NCBI GenBank assembly: GCA_014338405.1
Contig: JTDE01002134.1
Location: 50,071-114,070 of the forward strand
Source: Paragonimus skrjabini miyazakii
Taxonomy: Eukaryota > Platyhelminthes > Trematoda > Plagiorchiida > Troglotrematidae
Length of the DNA: 64,000 nucleotides
Direction of reading: 5' to 3'
A program made the position numbers and the translations under genes. The first letter of the stretch is position 1; the number at the start of each line of letters is the position of its first letter. Below are positions 36,101-47,849 of the stretch, piece after piece. The notes under the pieces were generated by a model that had not been told where the DNA came from, ran no database searches, and saw nothing but the letters and a program-made list of their open reading frames with translations.

Positions 36101-36720
36101 AGAGGTGATTTTCAGAAAACTGTTAAACGCTCGAAAAAGATTGAATCAAGAAATAAAATCGGAACTACAAGAAGTAGTAGAAATCAACAAGCAGATTTGC
36201 AAGTTGGAAATCTTTTGATTCTTCAAACACTGAGTTATGTTGGACTGGAATGCCATTCCACATGCTAATAGCTATTAAGGCAAAAACAGTGACGTGGTTT
36301 GAGCCGTTTTCGGAACAATGGTCTAACTCTGAATCCCACAGCACAAATTATAATTTTGTTGATGTATGTTTGCTGGCGATTTGAGGGCCTTTGGATGCTC
36401 CATAACACGCAAGTGACCTATTTACTTATCGTTAGTAGTCAGCTGGGTGAAATCACCTGCTTGCTAAACAATCCATAAAATTTTCCAGGTTTATTTTTAT
36501 GGAAGGGGAAGATAACAAGCTAAGGAAAGTAGAGATTGTGAAAAATTACCGGTGATCATAACAGTGAATTTGAAAGTCACAAAACAGCGCTAGAAGGCGA
36601 CAGAAAACGAAAATGAAGCTCCTCAGGCCATGATGAGAACGGTCGCTTCATGCTTGTATTGTAGGCTTCATTGCAGCTTCGCAATTCGTGTTTGAAATAA
36701 TATCCACAGATCCACGGCCC
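33134..36720. other. No recognised gene
   Basis: AT-rich. A short AAT run at 33894-33908 might be a LINE tail. Short open frames on both strands have no recognisable features. Confidence 0.5.
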
Positions 36721-36723
36721 ATG

Positions 36724-37102
36724 TGTGGTAACCTGGAGATAACCCCGGTCTGCCTGCTGTACGATGTGTAAAATTCTTCACAAAATCTCAATTCACATTA
36801 TACATAAGATCGTAAGGATCTTTGTCTGCCGTCTGCTTGCTACGTGAGACCGCGTTTGCTTGTTTGTATACTTGTCGACCTATGTGCGGTAATGGCGCCA
36901 CACAACACTTTCGGCTTGCTCGCACGCTTGACGGTCGGCTCCTTAACTTCCGTAGCTGCTTTCTTATACCGGCGTCGTTTACCACTGATTGAGACCTTTT
37001 GTAATTGTAGTATAATATATTGTCTTTCTCCCTCAATTGCTCCTATTCTCACTTCGCGTCTGGTACTTTTAGTGTATACCTGGGAAGCGTTAATTTAGTG
37101 CA
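36724..37102 (+). repeat. LTR-like repeat, TGTAGTGACC family
   Basis: Starts TGTGGTAACCTGGAGATAAC and carries blocks GTGTAAAATTCTT, ATCTTTGTCTGCCGT.TGCTTGCT, CGCACGC, and a tail TCTGGTACTTTTAGTGTATACCTGGG, all shared in order with 37797-38107. It ends near GTGCA. No target duplication was seen. A Ty3/gypsy origin is inferred from the start motif and from the copy at 47514, which follows a polypurine tract. Confidence 0.55.
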
Positions 37103-37796
37103 TGTTTGCGCTAAACGTATACGGTAAGTGGCAGTAAAGCACTTGTCGTACGAGGCTGCTGAAAAGACAAATGATTTATTTTTATCACCGTTTGGTGCAC
37201 GTTGAGTGCTACACGAACGACATAAAGCTACCTAAATTTCAACACAAACTATGCAACTTCAGTAGACATTACAGGAATATGCCTACTTGCCAGTGGAAGG
37301 TGCCGGACCTGATCTATATCTTAAGCACGTTTGAACCAACCCTGAGTAGCACCTGATGTATACCTGAATTGATTACCGTTGTCATTTCATTCCTGTTTTG
37401 TACCTGTCCCCATTATCAGCACGGTTTGAGCTCGAGTTTCAGGAACAGCAACCCACAAGCGGACTAAATATAAGTTCCAACTTGAAAAGAACACCCGTGA
37501 GTATATTTTCATCCACCAACCACAATAAGGTTACGCCTAAAAGAATGAGATATTGATGTGAGTAATGTATTTTGGAAATAAAGAACTAACAAGCAAAGTT
37601 ACCTTTGACAAATATTCACCATTATCACCCATCTGCAAAGGAAGAGCAACAAAGGTGAAGAGAAAATAGTCAAACATTGAGAACAGGCGACACTTACATG
37701 CATATATTTGACTCTGTTTAACTGCTGTGGGTAACACATTTAATACAAAGAATTATTAATCACGAAATAAGTAAATGAACGCTTAGAACAAGATAT
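37103..37796. other. Spacer between two LTR-like repeats
   Basis: No retroviral-type coding sequence, so the pair is not a complete element, unless the interior was deleted. Confidence 0.5.
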
Positions 37797-38107
37797 TGTA
37801 GTGACCTGGAGATAACTTCGGTCATCCTTATATACGGTGTGTAAAATTCTTCTCAAAATCTTAGTTCATTTTTTACATAGGGTCTTGAGAATCTTTGTCT
37901 GCCGTATGCTTGCTGCATACAATGGCGTTTGCTTGTTTGCGTGTTTGTTGGTCTAAACGCACCACTCGAACCAAACTCAATTCCGGCTTGCTTGCATGCC
38001 CGGTTGTAATGATTGTATAGTACACGTTGAGTCTATCTCATTTATTTGTATTTCTAAGTCGTTTCTGGTATTTGTTGCGTATATCTGGGTGACGTTGAGT
38101 TATTACA
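37797..38107 (+). repeat. LTR-like repeat, TGTAGTGACC family
   Basis: Begins TGTAGTGACCTGGAGATAAC and ends TTATTACA, the TG...CA form of an LTR. Its blocks match 36724-37102 throughout. Similarity continues for about 14 bases past the apparent end, so the boundary is uncertain. Confidence 0.6.
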
Positions 38108-39215
38108 TGTCCGCACCAAAATATCATTGCTATAATCAGTTAAATTCATCACCTTATCAGGATAACCAGTCGCAAGTATATATCACCTCGTTTCAGATAT
38201 GTAAGCAATTCGCCAGGTGTTAGCAACATAAACAAAACAATCGAAGAAGTGTTGAACCTAGACCACTTGAAATGAACGTTTAAAAACCCGAACCCAAATG
38301 AGTGAAGAATAGCATTAACAAATACTAATCTCCTCGTCAAACAAATAGTTCAGTTCCATTATCCATAATGCAAAATCATTTCAAGAGGAAAATTGACAAA
38401 TTGACGAACGAAACGTCATCAAGTTACTAAAACCAAAAAATCGTGCATATATGTAGCTGTCCTAAAGATGTGGAGGATAAATTCTTATGCATCTGTTTTA
38501 GAGAATATACAGTCAGTTGAGACTCAAGGCCTGGGCAGTAATGGTTATTACTATCAGGCCCTGAGTTTCCACGTTGAAAGTCCGCTCGAGCGGTCCTCAG
38601 GATACGCTCAGTCTGCTGCCAACCTCTGTAGATAGGTTGAATCTGGAATAGTCACGTCTGTAATACAACGAGCTTCTACTAGATTTCCAGCCCACTGAGC
38701 AACCAACTCCAATCCAAAAATGACAGCCGTAGAGGCGAGTTTGACATCGGTAGGCTGCCAAACTACGAGTGAAATATTAAAAACTAAGGGGGATAAAATA
38801 ACCACAAACTCCGACACTGAATCCATCAAAGTTACACCGTCTGAGACAAACTAATCATGTCAGAACGACTGAATACAACAAGACACGTAATAACGGAGCG
38901 GTAAACCGTAAAGAAAACTGCGGTACGCTTAAACGAATGATCAGCAGTGGGTAGTAGAGATTGACAAACTGCACGAGGACAAGCTTCCCTAAGTAAACTA
39001 GATTAAGACGTAGTAATATGTCGGAATCAATGTTCATCGGGAGAACAATTCGTTACGTGCGTAATTCGACTCGCAACTGCTAAGAAGAAGATTTGGAGCA
39101 TAAGAAGGTGAAGTGATTGTAATTGATAACGGAACATTGTGTGCTATAGTTGTTGCACTGCATGAATGAGGACGTTGTACAAATAATGATTACATTACAA
39201 TTTCGTTGGCTAGCC
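38108..39215. other. No recognised gene
   Basis: A minus-strand frame at 38608-38829 (contains VIFGLELVAQWAGNLVEARC) looks mildly protein-like but is unassigned. Confidence 0.4.
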
Positions 39216-39412
39216 TGTCGCAATATTACTACTGCGTAGAAACTAGCTCTGACTTTGAGCTGGGTAAATTTCCGATTACTATGACGTAATCCCGACTACC
39301 ACAGAAGGTTAACAACCACCAACACGGGAACAAACGAAGAGAGAGCGGTCACCAGCTATGTATTAAACACACGACCGTCGTCACACACCCAACGCAGGCA
39401 AACAATTTAACA
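39216..39412 (-). repeat. Candidate 3' LTR of a BEL/Pao-like element
   Basis: On the minus strand a polypurine stretch GGGGGTGG is followed at once by TGTTAAATTG, as expected at a 3' LTR. The distal end near 39216 (TATTGCGACA) is placed by similarity to the repeat at 32.34 kb, whose end TAATAACA mirrors TGTTA. Confidence 0.45.
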
Positions 39413-39424
39413 CCACCCCCTGAA

Positions 39425-39830
39425 ACCTTCGTGATTTTTTAATTCTCGGATAGGTGAGGGTTGAGTGTGTATCGTGACCAAGTTTCTTAGTCCGTGAACC
39501 TTACTGGCCACTGACGTCACCATCCTCCGCCAACCTGAGAAAACTTATCGACCGTATATCTTTCCTGATCGCTGTTCGTTCTGACGCCCATCTCATAAAC
39601 GTGATTACCATCATCTACGTGCCACAGCTTTGAGCCACTTGCCTAGTGGTCGACGGTCCTCTGTTAGCTGGGGCAGGTCACCAACCTTCACGTTACATTC
39701 AAACTTGGTCTATTTATGGTATGCCTGGAAAGAGGGTAGACATTCCCGTATTCACCGGTTTCAAAATACACTGGCCAGGTGTTGTGCTTTTCTCCATCCT
39801 TTCCTATACCTGTCTAGCAGTGTGATATGA
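39425..39830 (-). mobile_element. BEL/Pao-like integrase C-terminal fragment
   Basis: Across frameshifts the minus strand reads RYRKGWRKAQHLASVF, then IRECLPSFQAYHK, then NVKVGDLPQLTEDRRPLGKW, DGRQ and VRTNSDQERYT. The order WR+AQ.LA..FW..W.REYLP.LQ.R.KW followed by N.KVGD.V...E.. RPRGKWP is the C-terminal part of BEL/Pao integrases. A stop interrupts it after about residue KAVARR. It sits directly upstream of the polypurine tract and LTR, in the expected order. Confidence 0.75.
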
Positions 39831-40029
39831 ATGCACGGCAAACCAGTAACTGGTTTTAAAATCAACAGACCGATTGGTTGTAAGACCAAGAGAATGTCCG
39901 GAATGTCGTAGACTGCAACCAAGAGTCGACATTCAAAATTCTGATGAGTAGTCGGGGATTTGGTTACTTTCAAGTTGAACATCACCTACAAATGACCACC
40001 TAGCAGGTTTATTGAGATCGGAGATTTCG

Positions 40030-40400
40030 ACCTGTCTAGAAAGTCCTAATCGCGGCGTTATCGATTGGAGTTAACAGACAGTAACTGTGTCTCCTATCGA
40101 GACGATCGGGCAACCCGATCATTACTCACAAGCGAAAGTGGTGGAGCGTTCACATATGATAATTCGGTCGTATCTAACGTGAGTTCAATGGCGCAGTGGT
40201 AAACACGGTTGCCTCATGAACAGTGTGTCCGTGGTTCAAGTCCCGGCAGTGACGATGATACTACTGACGAGCTCTAATGAGAGCAAAACTCGAGTCTAGT
40301 GACTCTGCTGTTCGAAAGGGGCCGGTTGGAAAGTTTATGGAAATACGACAGCTGCGATCAATTGTGGGTGGTGTTCCACTTGAAATTCAGGAGTCTGTCA
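40030..40400 (+). mobile_element. tRNA-derived SINE with hammerhead (core mutated)
   Basis: 5' blocks TTATCGATTGGAGTTAAC and GATCGGGCAACCCGATCATTACTCACAAGCGAAAG; tRNA-like region with A box TGGCGCAGTGG (40189) and B box GGTTCAAGTCC (40233-40243); hammerhead at 40257-40303; tail CGAAAGGGGCCGGTTGG...GATCAATTGTGGGTG. It is opposite in orientation to the 15.7-kb copy. The block TAGTCGGGGATTT at about 39953, also found next to the 12.8-kb copy, may be flanking or part of a dimer. Confidence 0.8.
40257..40303 (+). ncRNA. Hammerhead ribozyme with G12-to-A core change
   Basis: Stem I ACTA/TAGT, core CTGACGA (40264-40270), stem II GCTCT/AGAGC with loop AATG (perfect), then AAAA where GAAA is required, stem III AC-TCGA-GT, cleavage base C at 40296. 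Fold intact, catalytic G12 lost, so cleavage should be abolished or very slow. Confidence 0.8.
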
Positions 40401-42540
40401 ACTTTGATCAGACAGATGTAGACAGTGTCATCCGACATCACCTGTTGCCCCACGACAGTCTGCAAGGCTCACTAAATGGTGCGAATCTTGCGCCCATACG
40501 TCAAGTCCTAAGGATAGACATATTGTGGATTGAACTTCTAGTTGGTACTATGAACCAGTAGATTCCGATGGGTTTTGTTTCGGTTAAAATCAAGTAATTT
40601 TCCTATTTACTCTGATTCCGCACCTAGGAGTTAATACCTGTTGTCCGTTAACATAGCTTTCAGCAGACCTCGATATTCAATGTACCTCTTTAGAGCCATT
40701 AAAAAGGAGTCTATTGAATTAGGCTGTCTTACATCCAATTGAATGTTTCTAGACCTGAAAAAAAGTGAAAAAGTAGCAATATTTATTACAAATGCTTCTC
40801 CGAATTAGAACCCCCGGAGGTCCAGAATAATCCACACCACCATCTGTGAACAGGCCTTTATCCGCTGTTGTGTGATCAACAGGAAGCAGAGCCATAACTT
40901 GTTGGCACGGTGTTACCGAAATTTTTACCTCTCATTCATTTTAGCAGCATTTGTCGAATACTAATCATGCCCTTAACAGTTGAAAACCCTCTTCTGATGA
41001 ACGATGAAACGTGATTGGTTTTCATGTGACCTTCGTTCTTATGCTAGTGTTTTCCATATCTATGATCGCACCAAGGGGTGGTGTGATGCGAAACGTTGAA
41101 TTCGTTGAGGCATGTATGAATTGCTGGTAGAAAGCTGACCCTAAATTTGTTTTAATTTGCCTTTGCTGTGTGCAGTAAACAATCACAATCCTATTCGTCA
41201 TGTTGGGCACACTGTCACCGACTGCACGAGGCACCACAATGACAGATGCGACATTCACTTACGTTTTTATGTGTCTAATTCCGGACTATTACGTTGAAAC
41301 AATGTACAAAACAATGCTTGGCCTCTGCTGGAAGACTACTACGATAATGGTAACCGATAAGTCCTGCGTGCATTACCAACGGATTATTTCTGTTTGTTTT
41401 TTATTGTCAACTTAACCGTTTCCGTTTGCCTTCTCTTTTTCTAATTTTTGTCGTTCAGAACTGATCGAATTAATTCCATTATTTTTGAACGAGTTCTAGA
41501 ATTTCCTGATATTTTGATCTTCATGGGGTGACCGATTTCAACTTTGCTACTGATATTTTGGCGCCTGCCGTTCATATTCCTACCAAGTGAAATTTACGGC
41601 ACGCTTTTAAGCTGATCATTTTGAGGGGCTGATACTGAAAACGTGTCAACTTGGCCAGACCATTTAGTAGTGCCGTATAATAGGCGGCTTCGTTCGTGAG
41701 TAGTATATTGTGTACATTCGAGAACTGAAGGGCATGTCTCAACGCCACGAGAACGATTAACCCGAAGCGATTATAGGAATAATGCGTACATATTATGGGG
41801 GACGTGCCACCGATGCGAATAACAACGTGCCGCTACCAGTGTATGTGAATACACTTCAACCTAAAAAATGAGTGTTCACATTCGTCGCCCTATATTTTAA
41901 CATTCGTAAATGTGTGCTACCTTGGCTTGGTGGTTATACTAGTGTGCTGTTTGGATCCGGCAGGCTAAGCTGACTGTGATTTTGGTCCTTGCAGATTCAA
42001 CCATGTCAGGTTAGCCAAATGGGAGCAACCAGACAAGAGACAGATGCGTTCGTTGTGATTGGTGCCAATAGGTTGTGTTCTGGTCCGGTTTGAGGTTTCT
42101 TTTTGCCTGATCTGATTTTGTCTCTATGTATGATAGGTTTGTATGTGCAATATTATTGTTCCCGTGTGAGTGTGCTGAATCTCTTGGGATGTGACTGTCG
42201 AGCCTGTTCTAGTTGGTTGGTGCTGTTGCGTATGTGTGCGTGTTTGTGTGCGTCACCTGCTGCCTTGCGGTAAAGTCTTTTGAGCCGGAGGCCTTGGTTG
42301 AGGGCCCTACTCGCTCTCATGTTTAGGTCTCAGCGTCCACGTAAACCGCAATATAATGACGTAAGCCGAATGACATTCTGCCTCAGCCGTCGCGCAGGAA
42401 AAACCGGGTCGCCTTATCTGCTGCACATGGCAGGGTGGATAGATGAAAATATGCTACTGCCAGACATTCACCCTCATAATGCCCGCCCAACACCCTGAAT
42501 CCTCGAGCAGATACTGCTCACTCAAGTCTCTGTAACCCGA
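40401..42540. other. No confident gene; possible RTE leader at right end
   Basis: Contains the second member of the 27.1-kb repeat (41080-41190). The more GC- and GT-rich stretch 41900-42540 may be the 5' untranslated region of the RTE-like element that follows. Confidence 0.4.
41080..41190 (+). repeat. Interspersed repeat, member 2
   Basis: Matches 27140-27260 in order and orientation (GTGTGATGC, GAGGCATGTATG, GCTGACCCTAAATTTG, GTGTGCAGTAA). Function unknown. Confidence 0.5.
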
Positions 42541-42554
42541 AGACCAACTTGAGA

Positions 42555-43220
42555 CAGACAAGAGCACGCAAGATGCTCCGTGTTGGAGCACCAAGTGTGC
42601 GCACGTTGCTGGATCGAGGCAGCTGTCAGAACGGCGAGCTTCATTGATCGCGATGGAACTGCGTCGCTATGGAATCGACGTAGCAGCCTTGATTGAGACA
42701 AGAATTACTGAATGGGTTATCCGGAAGACGGTGCTTGGGAGCATGGTGTCTGTTTCACAGTCGGTGACCTCATCAGTGCTTTGTTAATGGGCGAACCGCC
42801 TGGCATCCGCTCTCGAATTCTGTTCATGCGCCTTCACCCCGGTCGAGGTAAGTCTGTTACGTTTGTTGGTGTTTGTGGTTCAACTATGTGTTACATTGAT
42901 GCTACAATGGACCAGTTCTGTGATCGGCTGTCCTCTGCAATCCGATCGGCGCCGGTGAGTGATCGACTGTTCGTTCTGGATGACTGAAACGCTCGAGTTG
43001 GGTGTGACTCGGCAGCCTGGCCGGGAGTGCCCGGACTCTACTGCATTGGTTCAGTCAATGAGAACGATGATCGTCTGCTCCATACACGTGCTAATCACGA
43101 ATGCGAGCGACATCACGACGTGAACCCATCCACGTGTCAGTCACAACCATTTGCTTGACTACCTGATTGTGGCACAGCGAGACATTCGTGAAACGCGTAT
43201 CGCGCTAGCGATGCGCGGCA
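42555..43220 (+). mobile_element. RTE-like endonuclease fragment
   Basis: Plus strand, several frames: ARKMLRVGAPSVRTLLDRGS, RRASLIAMELRRYGIDVAAL followed by ETRIT (the APE-type ETRI motif), LISALLMGEPPGI, SATMDQFCDRLSSAIRSAP with VSDRLFVLDD where family members have GDFN, and near the end LDYLIVAQRDIRETRIALAM. This is the order of an apurinic-type endonuclease of RTE retrotransposons. No reverse transcriptase follows: the CR1 tail of the next element begins at 43.27 kb. Frameshifts and stops show it is dead. Confidence 0.82.
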
Positions 43221-43273
43221 CTGTATGTAGCAAAGATCATAGTCGGGTCAGGACCAAATTATTTACCGATGTT

Positions 43274-43301
43274 TAATAATATTAATAATAATAATAATAA
43301 T
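43274..43301. repeat. AAT/TTA microsatellite (LINE copy A tail)
   Basis: Imperfect AAT run at the 3' end of LINE copy A; the equivalent run at 50645-50660 ends copy B. Confidence 0.85.
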
Positions 43302-44108
43302 GTATAGTTCGCGAGGCATTTGTACGAAACACGGTTGGAAGTGTGCAATCATGGCAAATAAGTATGGGCGGTACAAAGCAACAAATAGTAAAGTAATAGG
43401 ACAGACACGAAATCTGTCAACAAAGAAAGCGCAATCAGAACGTAAAAGTTTGCGGTTTACAAACCTTTGATGCAAGCATCAGGGAAGAAGATAGTTCTCT
43501 TGTTCCACTGATTCAGTCCAAAAGATGTGACGTTACAGTAATTTGCGTTTTACGAGATTATGTAGATGAGGATGTTTCCAATATTTCCAAGTCACGCAGG
43601 GAAATACGCGCACCTTCGACAGATTTCGCGGTTATTTGATGTAAATTCAGTCTGAAAAATGTTTAACTAAACCGGTTTTTGCGAGGAAGAACGGGAATTT
43701 ACAAAATCCAGCGAAGAATTGGAAAGGCTCCAGCGCAGCACCTCGTCGATTACTCGAAAACATCGAAACGTTGAAAATCTCGCAAATCGTTCGGTTAATA
43801 CGGGGTTTTAAGCGTCCATTCATCGCGAAAACTTTTTTCGCGTAACGAATGTTTGAGGTAGTAGGAAAACGAACGCAATCTCACGTGTTAAATTGGAAGA
43901 TGTGAAGTGATCACACATAATATGATGACTAATTTATACGTAATTTTGTCATGGCAACAACTTTACTCGATATTAATATATTTGTTTGTATATAACATTG
44001 TTAGACAATTGTTATAGTATTCTGCAATAATTGGGTAACCAGCAGATACTTCTAGAATGATTATCACATGTTACTCAAAACACTTTACGAATTTTCTCCG
44101 TCTGTTCG

Positions 44109-44515
44109 TGTTAGGGCGCCCCACCCTGTGACCGTCCCAGGGGCGCCTCCGTCGTGAGAGCGAAGGAAAAAAATCATTCGACTCCGTTCGAACTAGCAGA
44201 ACTGTTCAAATTCGGTTGAGACTTCTTATACCAATATACACATGTGTGGTCCTAACTGTTTCTCATGATAGGGTGGGAATGTGTGTTCATGACGTGCCCT
44301 ATAAATAACTTGTACTTGTCGCCCTACCCTGTACACGTTTTGTAGCGGAACAAAGCTTCCTGTTTTGGTTTGCCTTGGGAGCGATTACGGGAACAGTCGC
44401 GGTATTATTCGGGACCGAGATTTCCGTGTGAATTACCGGGACGAGAATCCGATTTTATCGAGCGTACCACTATACCGAGATCGAACCAGTGTACCGTTTA
44501 GGAGGGTTTATAACA
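44109..44515 (+). mobile_element. Solo LTR with 5-bp target duplication
   Basis: 407 bp starting TGTTAGGGCG and ending TTTATAACA (TGTTA...TAACA inverted ends), flanked on both sides by GTTCG (44104-44108 and 44516-44520). A TATA box TATAAATA lies at 44299-44306, suitable for the U3/R border. Copy B of the host LINE lacks this block at the equivalent place, near 51470. A 5-bp duplication fits Ty3/gypsy or BEL/Pao integrases; I favour gypsy but cannot prove it. Orientation is set from the TATA box. Confidence 0.85.
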
Positions 44516-46860
44516 GTTCGCTTTATAGGGTTAATGTATAAGCTGAAACCTAAATTTCGTAGCACACAAGAGTTTCTATTGGTGAGCGAGGAGGGTTTGA
44601 GGCAGGGAAAACAGGACAATATGTGAATTAAAGTTATATTGCGATTATGTAAGGTAGACGGGGGGAGTGTTTACTTCCACAGTTTCCCGTGGTGAGATTC
44701 TGTATGCTAGTCAAATGAACCGAAAATACCATCTACCAGTAATTATAACCTGATGGCTTACCAAGGGGAATAAGTTATTACGAATAGGCATATATATAAT
44801 ATAATGGAAAAGTACATATGTGAAATATAACCCTGTTTTTTTCTTCCTGTGTATGTTCTAAGTGTAACTCTGTATAAGTTCGTTCTGCTGAATTTCCTAT
44901 AAGCTTCAATTTTGTATTTTCCAACATTCTGGGTATTGCATGCACAATAACGCATATGAATAAAATGATGCTGATTCTCCAACGGTTTCGTGAGTACGCA
45001 ATGAATCAAATGCTACGTGGATTGTGAGTAAATGGTAGACATGCAATAAATTGCTTCATGCAAGCTGTGTTCAATGGGGGCCTGATAGTAGGGATGGGTA
45101 CATACGTTATATGTAACTGATAGCTAAATGTTCTTCTGACCACAATCAAAAATGTCATCAGAAGATACACAAAGTTTGAAGATAGACATTATATATCGTA
45201 AGCTAGTTGTTCAAGGCCTTTTTGGAACGCAGAATGTAGCTACTGGCTTAGATTTCACTCGGAAGTTGATTCTAAATATAGGAATATTTTACAATAAAAA
45301 AGTTAGTGCGTATCTTCTCCTTAGTTAGCAGGGTTGGTATAGTGGAACTTTTATTTCTTAGACTGTGTGGGGAGCTGTGTTGAAAATGGATGGCGAACGA
45401 TCTGGTGATGGCGTCCGAGTATATCATTTCATACAGAGGTGTCAGGTTCAACATTAGTCTTCATACCTATAGTAGATCAACAATTAGTTTTTGACAGCGT
45501 TCACTATAGATGAGTGAGAATGAATATCCTAATAAGCCTTTGCTGAATGATCGTTGGAAATTTTTTAACACAAGTCAATAAGAATTGCGTGAGTACCAAT
45601 AAATGAAAGTGCAATACTCAAGTTGAGGTCGAGCACACATGTAAAGAGCCAGCTTCGCATCTATTAGACCGAATGTTTATCTGACACAGTCTATCGTTAT
45701 TCCAGCTTTTGCTACTTGAAAGCACACGTGGTCGGAGAATTTGAAGGAGTTTGAATACCATATTCCTAGATCGTGAACGGATGTGACGGCGTCAATAGGA
45801 TGACCATCTAGTGAGACAGACCCATTGGTTATTTGACAACCATAAGTGATGATGTTCGATTTGTTTGGTGCGAACGTCATGAGCCATGTTTTGCAACACG
45901 ACTCCAAAGATGCTAGGACCTGTCGTATATTTTGTAGACAGAAGCCAAAATTGTCGAAACGTGTAGACGATTTTGATATCGTCAGCAGTCAGAAAGAGTT
46001 CGTCATGCTTAACAAAATCCCATTCGTCGTTTATGTACATGATGAAAAGCAACGGTCCCAGACTGCATCCTTGAATCACTCCACCAGTCAGCGGTTTTGG
46101 CGTTAAGCAATGCTCGCCTATTTCGATCGCTTGGGTTCGGCCTTAAAGATACGACAAAATTCCGCTGCACAAGGGGTCTTGTATGCCAACGGATGCTATT
46201 TTGATCAACAGGTGTTTATGAGGCACATGATCATGTGTGATAGATGCTGCATTTCCCAAATCGGCAGACATCGATATATAGTTTACGATTTCCAATTGAC
46301 GTCATGCAAGAGCGCTCACTAAGGAAACCATGCTGCAAAAGACTTATAAGCTTTTGTGACCTTAAGAGTTCGACAATGGGCGTTTGTGTTATCCTTTCAA
46401 AAATTCTGGAGCAGATTGGGGCATGACCTATTGGACGATAGTTACCTATGCCCTGCCTTGGGCCACTTTTGAAGCGAGGCACAATGATTGTCTTTTTCCA
46501 CTGTGGAAGGTAGGTGATGGACAACAGTGGTTATGTGAACAAAAGGATGAGTATATCCTTACCTCCCTGCTTGATAGCTACTGGTGAGATAGAATCAAGT
46601 TCAAGATGTATTGAGGATATGATGGCAGCTAACAGAACATTACTCAGAACTTTGGTTGTTTTCATCGTTATATCAACGGGTAATACGGCGTATTCTGCGT
46701 TGACTGCAGCAGCAAAACGCGAGTTAGAAATTTCACACTTTTCATCAGGGTCATCGGCAACCGTTTTATCTTTGACAGTAATAACTTCTCCATCTTATCA
46801 ATTGTTTTTAGTTTCATGTTTCTGTGCTAGCTACCGAGCGCGAGCTTTTTTTGTATATAT

Positions 46861-46985
46861 TGTAGCGACCTGAAGATTTCACTTGCCTGCCTGCGGTATG
46901 ATTTGTAAAATAGTTCCAAAACGTATAGTTGCATATTGCACCTAGGGTATTAAGAAAGTTCGCATGATGCGTGTTGACCGATTGT
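46861..46985 (+). repeat. LTR-like repeat start, truncated
   Basis: TGTAGCGACCTGAAGATTTCACTTGCC... matches 47514-47640 almost base for base for about 125 bp, then diverges. It directly abuts the 5' end of LINE copy A. Confidence 0.6.
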
Positions 46986-47513
46986 ATGCACCAATAATCC
47001 CAAAAATATAAAAAGCATCAAAACCGTTTTCAAAACCACAAACATTCGGGTGTTTTTGTCCATGCCATTTATTCAAACGTTCGTTTATTGTTGCGTAATT
47101 TGGTTGAGTACGTCATTTATTTTCGCATCGATACTCAGTCGATTTCGTTTCATGTTCTGTCGCACGGTTTTGTCCGACGACGGCATGACGCATGTGGCGT
47201 CATCGATCGCGATCATCCCAGATTCTGTATTCGATGTCGTTTGCGAATGTTCACTGGACACCCCAACCCGAACATCCACATTTTTGCGGTTGTTTTGACA
47301 CCTTTAAGGGAGGATACTCGAGTGAGAGCTCGCTAGGAACTGTGGGCACTAGTGCTCCTCCACCTGCGGCGTCTGGGGATTGTCGTACCAATCGCAGACT
47401 GAATGGATATCACCTGGTATGCTTTGAATCAGATCAAGCCAAGGGTGGCTGGCCCCGGTTATCCTCATCAGGATTGAAGGGTTGTTGTCACAGTACCCTT
47501 CTAGGGGGAGCTG
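46986..47513 (+). other. Interior between two LTR-like repeats
   Basis: About 530 bp ending in a purine-rich tract (AGGGGGAG) just before the second repeat, as expected for the end of a gypsy-like interior. No identifiable protease, RT or integrase motif. The open frames at 47050-47518 may be remains of a pol tail. Confidence 0.4.
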
Positions 47514-47840
47514 TGTAGTGACCTGGAAATTTCACTTACTTGCCTGCGGTATGATTTGTAAAATAGTTCCAAAACGTATGGTTGCATATTGCACCTAAGG
47601 TATTAAGAAAGTTCGCATGATGCGTGTTGTCTGATTGTTTGTCTGCATGCCATGTTACGACGCCACCAACCCGAGCGCACACCTGTGCCACACATTTCTG
47701 GTTTAGTCGCTCATCCACGGCCGGTCTATAGCTTCTCCAGCCAACTTCCGTGTCGGTGCCATTTTCTAGCGCTATAAGAGACTCTTTGTATATTTCGAGT
47801 AATAAATATTCGGTGTCATCTCTCAAGGGCTCATGGAATT
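47514..47840 (+). repeat. LTR-like repeat, probable 3' LTR
   Basis: Starts TGTAGTGACCTGGAAATTTC immediately after the purine tract at 47501-47510. It contains AATAAA within GAGTAATAAATATTCGG near 47800, a possible polyadenylation signal. The right end was not located. Confidence 0.55.
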
Positions 47841-47849
47841 GAAACCGCT

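Larger units (their letters stand above)
43274..46855 (-). mobile_element. CR1-like LINE copy A, with nested LTR
   Basis: Minus strand. RT parts from 46850 down: a region before the palm (LSNVLLAAIISSIHLELDSI), WKKTIIVPRFKSGPR and GNYRPIGHAPICSRIFERI (about 46430), LQHGFLSERSC, then IQGCSLGPLLFIMYINDEWD with TADDIKIVYTF (about 46000), where the usual FADD reads TADD, then CKTWLMTFAPNKSN and the thumb region down to about 45270. A 3' untranslated region of nearly 2 kb follows, ending in a TTA-type tail (43301-43274). It aligns with copy B. Multiple stops; inactive. Confidence 0.85.

Noticed and set aside
40994..41030. CTGATGA...GAAA with a pairing stem after it, hammerhead-like
   Set aside because: The base at the cleavage position is G, which is not permitted, and stem I does not pair.
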